Source: Apostichopus japonicus (lineage: Eukaryota; Echinodermata; Holothuroidea; Aspidochirotida; Stichopodidae). Taken from it: DNA of 64,000 nucleotides. The translations under genes were made by a program, and so were the position numbers. This document shows positions 50,024-60,340 of this stretch, one piece after another (position 1 is the first letter of the stretch; each line of letters starts with the position of its first letter). The stretch covers positions 10,020,001 through 10,084,000 of the forward strand of contig NC_092582.1 in the NCBI RefSeq assembly GCF_037975245.1, in the 5' to 3' direction. The notes under the pieces were generated by a model. The model saw only the letters and a list, made by a program, of their open reading frames with translations. It was not told the origin of the DNA and searched no databases.

Positions 50024-50105
50024 CTTCATTACAATGTGTACATTCACAAAGGAAGGTGATATGTCTTCATTACAATGTGTACATTCACAAAGGAAGGTGA
50101 TATGT
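50024..50105. repeat. 41-bp perfect tandem duplication
   Basis: Two adjacent identical units, each CTTCATTACAATGTGTACAT followed by TCACAAAGGAAGGTGATATGT, directly before the larger minisatellite. Confidence 0.9.
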
Positions 50106-50111
50106 CTGAAT

Positions 50112-51402
50112 ACTTTAGACATGCAGCATTGATGTAGACCAGTGCATTAAGGATTAATGAGGTGTCTCCATTAATTAGTAATCAAATTTCAACTTTTAGA
50201 CATGCATGGTTGATGTAGACCAGTGCACTAGGTGTCTCCATTAATTAGTATTCAAACATCTTTCTGATTGATATAGACTAGTGCATTAAGGATTAATTAG
50301 TAATCAAACAACTTTTAGACATACGGTTGATGTAGACTATAGTGCATTAAGGATTCATTAGGCTTCTCCATTAATTAATAATCAAACAACTTTTAGACAT
50401 GCATGGTTGATGTAGACCAATGCATTAGGTGTCTCCGTTAATTAGTAATCAAACATCTTTTAGACATGCAACATTGATGTAGACTAGTGCATTAAGGATT
50501 AATGAGGTGTATCCATTAATTAGTAATCAAACATCTTTTAGACATGCACCATTGATGTAGACTATAGTGCATTAAGGATTAATTAGGTGTCTCCATTAAT
50601 TAGTTGTCAAACATCTTTTAGACATGCACCATTGATGTAGACTATAGTGCATTAAGGATTAATTAGGTGTCTCCATTAATTAGTATTCAAACATCTTTAA
50701 GACATGCACTGTTGATGTAGACTAGTGCCTTAAGGATTAATTAGGTGTCTCCATTAATTAGTTGTCAAACATCTTTTAGACATGCACCATTGATGTAGAC
50801 TATAGTGCATTAAGGATTAATTAGGTGTCTCCATTAATTAGTTGTTAAACATATTTTAGACATGCACCATTGATGTAGACTATAGTGCATTAAGGATTAA
50901 TTAGGTGTCTCCATTAATTAGTATTCAAACATCTTTTGGACATGCACCATTGATGTAGACTAGTGCATTAAGGATTAATTAGGTGTCTCCATTAATTAGT
51001 ATTCAAACATCTTTTGGACATGCACCATTGATGTAGACTAGTGCATTAAGGATTAATTAGGTGTCTCCATTAATTAGTTGTCAAACATATTTTACACATG
51101 CACCATTGATGTAGACTATAGTGCATTAAGGATTCATTAGAAGTCTCCATTAATTAGTAATCAAACAACTTTTAGACATACGATTGATGTAGACCAGTGC
51201 ATTAAGGATTCATTAGGTGTCTCCATTATTTAGTAGTCAAACATCTTTTAGACATGCACCGTTGATGTAGACTGGTGCATTAAGGATTCATTAGGTGTCT
51301 CCATTAATTAGTAGTCAAACATCTTTTAGACATGCACCGTTGATGTAGACTAGTGCATTAAGGATTCATTAGGAAACTCCATTAACTAGTGGTGAAACAT
51401 CT
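50112..51402 (+). repeat. 80-bp minisatellite, about 16 units
   Basis: The unit reads approximately TTTTAGACATGCACCATTGA, TGTAGACTATAGTGCATTAA, GGATTAATTAGGTGTCTCCA and TTAATTAGTTGTCAAACATC. Units vary in length by small deletions (TATAGTG/TAGTG; some lack AAGGATTAATTA) and in a few alternating bases (ATTC/TTGT/GTAG before TCAAAC). No frame stays open. Confidence 0.92.
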
Positions 51403-51884
51403 TACACTTTCAATCCTGGGCATTGGCAGTTTTATTTACTCATATCTGGACAAGGAATCTTTAATAGTTATTGTATCTACTTGAAGATGTAGATGGCCCT
51501 GCCTGGCATCTGGTTTCCTCGACTGTCAATTTAAAGATATTTAAATTAGCCATATGATAGATCTCCAACATCACAGCCCCTTAATAAGGCCACAGATTTT
51601 GACAGACATTATTTAAACAACTTAAAATGAGGTGGTTTCACTCTTTGTTTAATATTCTATTTAATATTCTTATTTACTATTTCTGTATTGCAATTACTAC
51701 ATGATGTACAATTTGCACAGGAAAATATGAGTTAATGAAGAAAATCATTCACAGATCATGTCAAGGTTTATGCAATGCTACTGTACCTCTGTTGACCTCA
51801 AATGAAGTTTTTGACTGCATAAAAATTTTTTTTTTCTAGTCAATGTGGGACATACATGTGCTACAAGGAGGTCTATCAAAGTAA
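51403..51884. other. No gene seen
   Basis: AT-rich, without recognisable features. Confidence 0.45.
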
Positions 51885-52160
51885 CTATTCTTGAAATAAA
51901 GTGTTTTACACTATTTGCAGACTCAAATGACCTCAACTGACCTTAACCTTCATGATGAACAATACATATCACCTAAATATGGTGCATCCATGTGTCAAAA
52001 CTTGCAGCTACCCTTCTTGAGATATCATATGTATAAGATTTTAAGGCTTTAACTCTGCTGACCTTAAGTGACCTTTGACCTCTACAGAATCAGAATATTC
52101 TTCTAATCATAGTGCATCCACTTGCCAAACATGAAAGAAGTATAAGCTCGAGATTTTTCT
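51885..52160 (-). repeat. Dispersed TGACCTTTGACC-type repeat, inverted relative to 54.3-55.1 kb
   Basis: Two imperfect units contain CTGACCTTAAGTGACCTTTG, GGTGCATCCATGTG/AGTGCATCCACTTG and TCTTGAGATATCAT. These look like relatives, in reverse orientation, of the units at 54.3-55.1 kb. Confidence 0.55.
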
Positions 52161-52314
52161 GCAAAGCTTGCAATTTTGTAACCATATCAATGTACATGAT
52201 TTGAAGCTTTACATTCAAAGAAAGAATATTATTAAAGAAATATCTTGACTTCAAGTCCTAGACAATTTAGGGTAAGTATCTACATTCCAAGGTTGAGTAT
52301 GTAACTCTGAAAAG

Positions 52315-52545
52315 ATGGTTGTTCCAATGAAACTGTTGCACCAGTTGGGGAAAATGTGTGGAACCCAGGGTGTTAATGGAAAATGTCATGATGAACTAAC
52401 TGTAAGCATACAAAAAACTAAAAAGCAGAAAGGTAAAAGATCAAGCTTAAACTCAATTAATGAGCACAGAACTCACAAAGATTTGGCTGTTGAGGAAGTC
52501 ATTGCAAAGGACACAGACATAGATGCTGATGAGGAGGAACTATAA
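52315..52545 (+). CDS. Doubtful small frame or terminal exon, unknown
   Basis: A 76-codon frame from an ATG in good context (A at -3, G at +4). It encodes a Lys-rich middle (KKQKGKR) and an acidic end (DTDIDADEEEL). Composition is more protein-like than other short frames nearby, and the acidic end before the stop could suit the last exon of a spliced gene. I see no family motif and no second exon. Chance is about as likely. Confidence 0.2.
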   Translation: MVVPMKLLHQLGKMCGTQGVNGKCHDELTVSIQKTKKQKGKRSSLNSINEHRTHKDLAVEEVIAKDTDIDADEEEL

Positions 52546-53046
52546 GGGTGCAGTATAGAACTTGTTGTTATAACAACAGTTAAAACTACTTTTAAGCCTT
52601 CCACATTTAGTATGTTTGTTGGTAAATAATATGGTTAAAGTCCTGACTATGTCAGAGACCATCTGTAGAATTCAAACAATGCATCAGATGCAGTCAAATA
52701 TTCAGAGAAATAAGCCAATAGACTGGAATTAATGACCCTAAATGGTCGTCTTAAAAACATGTATTAATATTCATCATTTTAATTTTTTTTTGAAAGACAT
52801 TTTATTTTCTTCTTTCTTTTTTCCAAACATTTCTTTCCTCCTTCAAATACATTATTTTGCAATGCAAATTTTGGAAATCCGAAAATATTGATGGCTATCA
52901 GTTCAGTCATTAATCCTTTTTGCTCAGATGCTAAGTGATCCAGTTTACAAAGGCAATTTATCAAATGTTTTACATATTTATGTCTCGAAACTTGATATGG
53001 ACTTACATCAGGTTGAGTCAGTATGCATCTTCGGAACATTTACGGA

Positions 53047-53215
53047 CACTAATGTCAGTCATAGTGTCCCTGTATATATTGTCGTTTCAACACGCTCTTC
53101 TTTTGTAAATTTGAGGCATTATTGTCAGTCTTAGTGTACCTACTTGTAGTGTCTTCATATTGTAATATTAACTTCTTCACTGCATTTGTGACACTACTTC
53201 AGTCATAGTGTCCTA
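53047..53215. repeat. ~75-bp repeat units, split by a retrotransposon
   Basis: Units with GTCAGTCATAGTGTCC / GTCAGTCTTAGTGTACC occur here. The continuation TATATTGTCGTTTCAACACG (53073) recurs as TATATTGTTGTTTTAACATG at 53838, on the far side of the inserted LINE. The LINE thus landed inside a small tandem array. Confidence 0.65.
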
Positions 53216-53219
53216 CCAT

Positions 53220-53837
53220 ACAGTTATAGGTATGATCAAGAGGAACTTCAGTTTTCTGAAAGAGGACATCGTAGTTAGGCTTTATAAGCAGTTGGTTAGG
53301 CCTCATCTGGAGTATGCTGTGCAGGCTTGGAACCCTTATTTTGCTAAGGATAAGGAAGTACTTGAGAAGGTTCAGAGGAGGGCTACTAGGATGATTAGTT
53401 CTTTAAAGAGTGTTCCTTATTATTGGCGGTTACAACTGTTGAATCTCACCACACTGGAGCTTAGGAGGTTACGTGGGGACTTGATCCAGGTTTTCAAGAT
53501 TGTGTATGGTTTCGACAATTTATCCTTTGCCGACTTTTTCATGTTTGCTAACAGGAGTTGTACCAGAGGTCATTGTCTTAAACTCCAAAAGTCACATAGT
53601 AGGATTAATATTCGGCATAACTGTTTTTGCTAATAGGGTTGTGAATGAGTGGAATGGTTTGCCTGAGAAAGTTGTACTTGCAAGTAGTGTCAATGGGTTT
53701 AAGAATGCTTTGGACAAGCACTTTAAACATTGTAATCGGGTCTGAGTGTTTGTGTCTTCAGTTTTTTTCCCTCTCTCTATAGGGTCCTTGATGGGGACTT
53801 AAGTGTCCCTCCTGATCCCTTTTTCTACTAAACTAAA
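53220..53837 (+). mobile_element. 5'-truncated CR1/jockey-like LINE 3' end
   Basis: It encodes the C-terminal 'thumb' and tail of a LINE reverse transcriptase: GMIKRNFSFLKEDIVVRLYK, QLVRPHLEYAVQAWNPYF, LEKVQRRATRMI, LTTLELRRLRGDLIQVFKIV, then SCTRGHCLKLQKSHSRINIR. After a frameshift near 53620 it continues ANRVVNEWNGLPEKVV and NGFKNALDKHF to a stop at 53745. A short 3' UTR ends GGGGACTTAAGTGTCCCTCC, a hairpin, then an ACTAAACTAAACTA tail. Catalytic domains are absent, so it is a dead insertion, but the coding part is little decayed and it is probably recent. Confidence 0.88.
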
Positions 53838-53879
53838 CTATATTGTTGTTTTAACATGTTCTTCTTTTGTACATTTGGG

Positions 53880-54339
53880 ACAACACTTTCATTTCTCTTA
53901 GTTTTGGATAGGCCTTTAACACATTCTCCCATAATTCATGAGGACTATCATCAGAGCTGAGAAGACCTTTCTTTTCCACCAATCCAGCCTCACCTAAGGT
54001 CTTACCCATAGTGGATGGTGTTTTTTTCTGAAATCAAAAGCAATATTGTTTCTTCTTCTTTATAATTCTTCAAAGTATTATAAACTTAAGCCAAACGAAT
54101 GATAGATTTTACAAATGAAACCAGATCAGCCCATCATATAATCAAATCAAAACCAAATCATAAAACAGTAAGTTTGTAGTCAGACACACTGCATAAAATA
54201 TTGATATTATAAACCACACATTAATCAATTAATAAGTTTGTTCCATAACTACTTAATAATACCTGATTTATTGTATATTTTGGGTTTTGATGATAATCGT
54301 AACCTTTGCATTCATGATGGCTTATGTATGTGTGCATTT
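53880..54339. other. No gene seen
   Basis: AT-rich, without recognisable features. Confidence 0.4.
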
Positions 54340-55080
54340 GTGACGCCCAGCTTGTAAACATGACATCTTAAGAAGGAAAGGTCAATTTTATATTTGGTGT
54401 GTAGAAGTACCACATTGAGTACAAGAAACCTTTCATTTTTGGTGGATGTCAAAGGTCATTTGGGGTCACCAGTAGTCAAATTGTAAAAATGGGTAAACAC
54501 GATATCTCAAGAAGGGTAGCTTGGGCAGACCTCATATTTGGTGTGTAGAAGTATCACATTAAGTACAAGAAACCTTTTGTTGTGGAAAGAGGTCAAAGGT
54601 TATTCGGGGTCATCAGAGGTCAAATTTTGAAAACCTTGTAAACATGATATCTCAATAATGGAAGCTTGGGCAGATCTCATACTTGGTATGAAGGTGTTTG
54701 GAAATGTACCATATCAAATTAAAGGAGCATATTGCTTTTGGTGGAGGTCAAATGTCATTTGAAGTCAACATATGCCAAACATTTGCTTCACTCCCCTCTT
54801 ACCTGTCTCTTTACACTAATACACCTTCTTTAGTATAACATCCCAAAGGAAGCTTACAGATTTCATATTTGGTATGTGCTTGAACCACATTGAGTACAAG
54901 AAGCTCACTAATGTTGTGGACGGAGGTCAATGGTCGTTTGAATTCACCAGGGGTCAAATTGTGAAAACCATATTTTACACAATATTACAACATGTACAGA
55001 TGTCATATTTAGTATGTTGATGTTTCTTTCACATTTAGTGCGAGAAGAGTTTTGTTGAGGTCAATGGTCATTTCTGGACA
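54340..55080 (+). repeat. Imperfect tandem ~180-bp repeat with AGGTCAAAGGTCA-like words
   Basis: About four diverged units each contain GTAAACA(C/T)GATATCTCAAGAA-like and TCATATTTGGTGTGTAGAAG-like stretches, then ACATTGAGTACAAGAAACC, then (G)GTCAAAGGTCATTTGGGGTC and AGTCAAATTGTGAAAA. There is no coding frame. The direct-repeat half-site words resemble nuclear-receptor DR1 elements, but that likeness alone shows no function. Confidence 0.75.
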
Positions 55081-55104
55081 GCCTGTGTCAATATAACTGG
55101 ATAA

Positions 55105-55640
55105 AGAGTCAATCCAGATATGCATATTAAGTTTTATCTGGCCATATGAAGCCAGATATATCTTGGCATAATTGTAAGCCAGTTATCCATATAAAGTTTG
55201 ATATGGCCATATAAAGCCAGATATAACTGGATATAGAGTCAATCCAGATATGCAGATAACATTTTATCTGGTCATATAAAGCCAGATATATCTTGATATA
55301 ATTGTAAGCCAGATATGCATATCAAGTTTGATATGGCCATATAAAGCCAGATATATCTTGATATAATTTTAAGCCAGATTCCATATCAAGTTTGATATGG
55401 CCATATAAAGCCAGATATAACTGGATATAGATTCAATCCAGATAGGCATATCAAGTTTGATATGGCCATATAAAGCCAGATATAACTGGATATAGAGTCA
55501 ATCCAGATAGGCATATCAAGTTTTATCTGGCCTAATAAAGATATAAAGCCAGATATAACTGGATATAGAGTCTATCCAGATATGCAGATAAAGTTTTATC
55601 TGGCCATATTTAAGCCAGATATAACTAGATATACTAGATG
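55105..55640. repeat. Tandem, partly palindromic CCAGATAT repeat
   Basis: Units of about 62 and 125 bases combine GCCAGATATAACTGGATATA, AGAGTCAATCCAGATATGCA and AAGTTTTATCTGGCCATATA. Many sub-stretches are self-complementary (CCAGATATAACTGG, TATCTGG/CCAGATA), so single strands could fold into hairpins. A related array occurs at 57.8-58.3 kb. Confidence 0.85.
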
Positions 55641-55698
55641 TTAGACAGTATGCTCTTACTTAGTGTATTTTCATAGAGATTTACATTGCCCTATATTG

Positions 55699-56296
55699 TA
55701 AGGTGACCATATTTTCCTGACTGGAATCAGGGACATAATACATTTATTGTGTGGCTGATATTGGGGAGGGGTGTTACCCTGGAAAATTATCAAGTGCCTA
55801 AGGTGTTTACATGTAAAATGGTGATACTTAGAAGCACTTTTAAAATCAACTTTATTTTCAAACATGCAGTTTTTCTTGGATGAAATTCACTTAAAATTTA
55901 CGTGGTTCTTTGAGAGTTTGTGAGTTGCTTGTGTCATAAATTTGTGATCAATTGGTCTTAGTGTACTTCTCTGAAGAGTGTATTTTCATCAATACCGTTC
56001 ATTGGTGCTACTGAGCTTATTGCTGAATTCCACACAAGACATACTGGAATGGGTTCTGCCTTTACACTGTTTCCACTTTTACACTGGCCCACCTGAAATA
56101 CTGATTAGTTCTGTTCTGCGACAGCACACTTGACTAAATTTAGTTTTTACAATTATTTTACTAATAATGTGGGATATTTTCGAAATTCCTGAACATTTTG
56201 ACGAATCGGGGACATTTTCGGGGACACTTGTTCATCGGGGACTGCACACTGTAATCGGGGACTGTCCCCGAAAATTGGGGACGTCTGGTCACCTTA
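55699..56296. mobile_element. Non-autonomous hAT-like DNA transposon with perfect 8-bp target duplication
   Basis: The ends are inverted repeats (TAAGGTGACCA left, TGGTCACCTTA right). Both are flanked by CTATATTG (55691-55698 and 56297-56304), an exact 8-bp target-site duplication, diagnostic of the hAT superfamily or close allies. The right part has repeated ATCGGGGACTG/GGGGACA blocks able to pair with each other. No transposase is encoded in the 598 bp. The exact duplication suggests a fairly recent insertion. Confidence 0.85.
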
Positions 56297-56304
56297 CTAT
56301 ATTG

Positions 56305-57754
56305 TGGAATTTGTGGTACTGCACATATTTCAATGGTAAACCACTAACAGTGCACACTAAGTCAAAGGGGGTATAAATTGGACACTTGATCTATCTGGGT
56401 TGCTAGGTAACCACAGAGTCATTGATGGAAAAAGGATGACTCAGACGGTAATTAAGTGTGAAAATGGAGGTAAAAACAGACCTCCATGATGTGAGACCTG
56501 CTTTTGAACAAAGGACATATGAGTGAGATAGGAAAGGCAGCTAGTGTACACATGATAGGAGTAGAGAGCATAAGGAAATTTAATAGAAAGGATAAGAAAA
56601 GGTGATGGAGATTCGTAAAATAAAACCTATTGATGTCAGGACATTGGCAAAGAATTCTATAGTGAACTGAACAGTCAGAAGTAAGGAAGAAATTTTTTGG
56701 AATGGATGGAAACAACATATTTTGGGACTGAACTGGAACATATCGCCCTCCTGGAACTTATTTACTAAAGCAAATATATCAAATAAAGGAATAGCACAAT
56801 GCAATTTAGTATCAACCTCTACAGGACAACAGAAGAATAAAGAATTCAACCTTCAAGTATTTTTTCTAAATGTACTAGTGGTACCGCTCGATGCCAGTTT
56901 AAAGTAAGTATACTTTTACAATACAGTGTATCCACAAAGACTCTCGTACAAGTAAAATATCTGTCAGAGCGTGCAGCTGTATATTTTGAACAGCTGTCAT
57001 TTTATGACCATACTGTAGCAGTCGGATTAGGTAACAGCAAGGAGCTTTTTGAGTGATATGTTTGAGACCAATACTGTAGATTCTTAAGTCCAAGATAAGT
57101 TGATCTTCACCTCCAATTAAGCCTTGCTTTTTAGGTCTAATTGACTGGAGATGGGTTTGTTTCAGACACAATTTGAAAAGATTTTGAAATCTCTTTCAAG
57201 TTGGAAGCATTGTGAGGCACAAATAAAACTGTGTCACAAAATGTTATGTACACAATTGGGTTTGGAATGTGCTGGAAATAAAGTAAGTCCCAACTTTATA
57301 TGTCTATCTTCATCATTATTTTGAGAATTGTGTCGATGAAAGGACTTGCAGACCTTGCAGAGACTGAAGACAGCCGCCTAGAGACAGCAGAGTGAAGGGC
57401 ATTTTGTCATGAAGCAGACTCTCAAGTGCCAATATATTTGTGGACCATTTTATCTTGCCAGGATATTTTATTCTCTTTACCATGTATTTTTGTTTGTTTG
57501 AACAGAAATTCCTCTTGTAGTATTTGTTTTTTTTTATTTGTAAAGGCTTGGACATACTGTGGTATGGTGAAAAAAAGAAAAAAGAAAATACCTGCTGATG
57601 GATCAAACAGGAAATGTAATCAATGGCCAGATAATTAAGCAGTAAATAAAGAGTTGCTTTATCTGCGCCATATATTGCCTTATTTGGTTTCAAATTATAT
57701 TTCTTTAAATCTGCAGAAGAAGTTCTGGCACAGATGTAGTTTTTTTTTTTAACT
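56305..57754. other. No convincing gene
   Basis: A 61-codon ATG frame at 56722-56907 ends at a good splice-donor sequence (AAAGTAAGTA). This could be an exon, but no acceptor or partner exon is evident. The rest shows nothing I can name. Confidence 0.35.
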
Positions 57755-58290
57755 AGTTCAATCTGGATTTATCATAATATGGGACAGTAATGGATTTCTA
57801 AGTAATGGGCCAGATATGGATTTGCCATATATGGGCCAGATATGGATTTTTAATTAATGGGCCAGATATGGATGTGCCATTTATAGGCCAGATATGAATT
57901 TGCCATATATAAGCCAAATATTGGTTTCTCAGATATATGGATCTGCCACATATGGGCCAGATATGGATTTGCCATATATTAGCCTTATAGGATCTGCTAT
58001 ATATGGGCCAGATATGGATTTGCCATATGGGACAGATATGGATTTGCCATATATGGGACAGATATGGGTCTGCAATATGTAAGCCATATATGGATCTGCT
58101 AAATATGGACCATATCTGGTCCAGATAAAATGTGACCCATATAAAGTTTTATCTGAGGCAGATATGGCCTTTATCTTATATGGCCTTTAAGTTATATCTG
58201 CCCAATTCTTGTTATGGTCAGATATAAATTCCATATATGGCACCATGTATGGGCCATGATACAAATTGCTTCAATTGGGCCATGCCCTAT
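57755..58290. repeat. ~28-bp tandem repeat of GGGCCAGATATGGAT type
   Basis: Units such as GGGCCAGATATGGATTTGCC followed by ATATAT repeat with variation (GGGACAGATATGG, AAGCCATATATGG). The words CCAGATAT and CCATATAT tie it to the array at 55.1-55.6 kb, although unit length differs. Met/Pro-rich peptides over it are artefacts. Confidence 0.8.
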
Positions 58291-58329
58291 ATGCATATGG
58301 ATTTTGAGCAAGGGTAGTCTTTCTGTTTC

Positions 58330-59234
58330 TTGTTGATTATTAATCGTGTTAACACTACTAAGTTCTTGGGTGTACTCATAGACAATAAACTTTCTTGGCG
58401 TGATCATATATCAGCAGTCTGTAACAGAGTGCATGGCTAGAAATACTGGTATTATATGCAAATTAAACATTATTTACCTCCAAATATGCTCAGAACACTG
58501 TATATAACTCTGATTTTACCCAAATTAACTTATTGCACAACTATTTGGTCAGGAACCTATTCTACAAATCTTAATCACCTATGTGTCCTTCAGAAGAGAG
58601 CTATCCGCCATATTTCACAAGCTGCACCACGTGATAATACTAGCCCACTATTCAAAAGATTAAATTTATTAAAACTAAATGATATTATTAGAGTCCAGCT
58701 TGCAACATTTGCATATAAAGCATGAAATGGATTGCTACCCTATGCTTTTAAAGATTTTATTTATAGTAATAGACTAATCCACAACCATCAAACACGCCAT
58801 TGTAATAACGCACATGTTTTATCCCATCGAAGTACTATGGGTTCTTTAAGCCCTCGGATCGTGCCATGAAAACGTGGAATAATCTCCAAGATAATGTTAA
58901 GAATATGCCTTTTGACTCTGTATTCAAAAGGAATCTCCAAACTGAAATTATTTCTCACTATTGATGGATTTATTCTTGTGTGTGTTTGTAATTAAGATCA
59001 TTATAAAGATCGTTAAAATTGTTTATTAAGATTATTAATTTCAATTAGCGTCAATTCTATTATTACATCATTGTAGATGCTACTATTAACTTTTCTTTTT
59101 CTATTCTTAAGTTTTTTCTCTCTTTTTTTCTTCTTCTTGGGGAGTCTCCTACTTTGTTAAGCCTTGCAGGCTTTATAGGAGACTTCCCTTCACACTGCAA
59201 AATGTGATGAAACAAATAAATATACAAATACAAA
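58330..59234 (+). mobile_element. 5'-truncated non-LTR retrotransposon with complete 3' UTR
   Basis: Coding remains begin with VNTTKFLGVLIDNKLSWRDH, the usual region just after the reverse-transcriptase palm. After a frame change come LRTLYITLILPKLTYCTTIW, LQKRAIRHISQA, PLFKRLNLLKLNDIIRVQLA and, beyond a stop at 58723, LLPYAFKDFI and a HNHQTRH-like end. The 3' UTR (59020-59234) matches the isolated copy at 42.5 kb and has the GGAGTCTCC/GGAGACTTCCC hairpin and an ATACAAATACAAA end. Stops and frameshifts mean it is inactive. The family is CR1/RTE-like in general terms; a search is needed to name it. Confidence 0.82.
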
Positions 59235-60340
59235 TTATTTTATACAGGGCTAGCCTAGGCCCATTGGATCCATATGCATTTATTGACAATTTAAAAAGGA
59301 CACGCCGGGATAGCCTATAGTATTAATAATATGTAGTTTGGATTTATTTGGGCTCTTACAATGGGTTCTTATAATGCTAGAGCTTTATTGATCCTTCTGG
59401 TGTTAAGACCATTTCAATTCATGACATTGACAAAAAACGTATATATGAGGGCACAGTTTACCGTAAAGTTGTTTCACACGGCTAGCCTAACTAACTGTCC
59501 TAACTAACGCTAAAACTAACTTAGGTCTGAGCCAGGCTTTGAAAGTTAATACGTGATAAAACAAATAAATCAAATCAAATAAAATACTTGAGCATAGCTC
59601 AGCCTAGGCCTCAATAAGGTTAGCCCATATAGGCTAACCTAACACAAATATTTGCGTTTCGACAGATGACAGTGCCGTGGATCTAGCCTCATGCCTATAT
59701 TATCTCGATTATTAAACATGAATGACCTTACAAGATACCCTTCATGATATTAGAACATACAGGGCACAATGTTACGTTTCTAAAAGTGTACTTTGCGAAC
59801 TTTACCCCTAGTTAGACTTAGACATCTTCGTTACGCAGGAGCGTTTCTCGCGTTTTCTCATTAGGTAGGTAACAGTAATTCGTTGTTTGCATACTTAAAG
59901 GTGGAATACTCCTATATCCTAATACTCCTATATCCATCCGCTCGATTGTTCTCCTTCAGGAAAAGTGCCAAAAAGCAGCAGGAGAACATCTTTCTTGACC
60001 TGTTATCAATCATTATCTAGCTTTTCGTGGCTATCATGTTGAAAAGCACGAATGGAAGTACACGTGGTGATAAGATTAGCTCAATTGATGCAATTTTAAA
60101 CTCCTTTAGCCCTCCCAGGGGCAGCGTAGGAAAATTGTTTATACTGAGTGAAGGGGTTTGTTTACAAGTAACAACAACTTCAGACTGGGATAGCATAAAA
60201 AATCTGCGTGGTCATTATACGGATAATTGATAGTGCCATGAAAGGCAAACGGGGCTTTTAATGGGCGTATGCTACCGTGCTATGTATGCTATACAGATTG
60301 TGATTAGCGCCAGCTCCCATTTCACATCTACTCGTATGCA
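59235..60340. other. No gene seen
   Basis: Rich in TAGGCCTA/AGGCTAACC words to about 59650. A frame with ATG at 60036 (to 60230) has no recognisable feature. Confidence 0.4.

Noticed and set aside
56722-56907. 61-codon frame ending at a GTAAGT donor, as a possible exon
   Set aside because: No acceptor, partner exon or family signature. Isolated donor matches are common.
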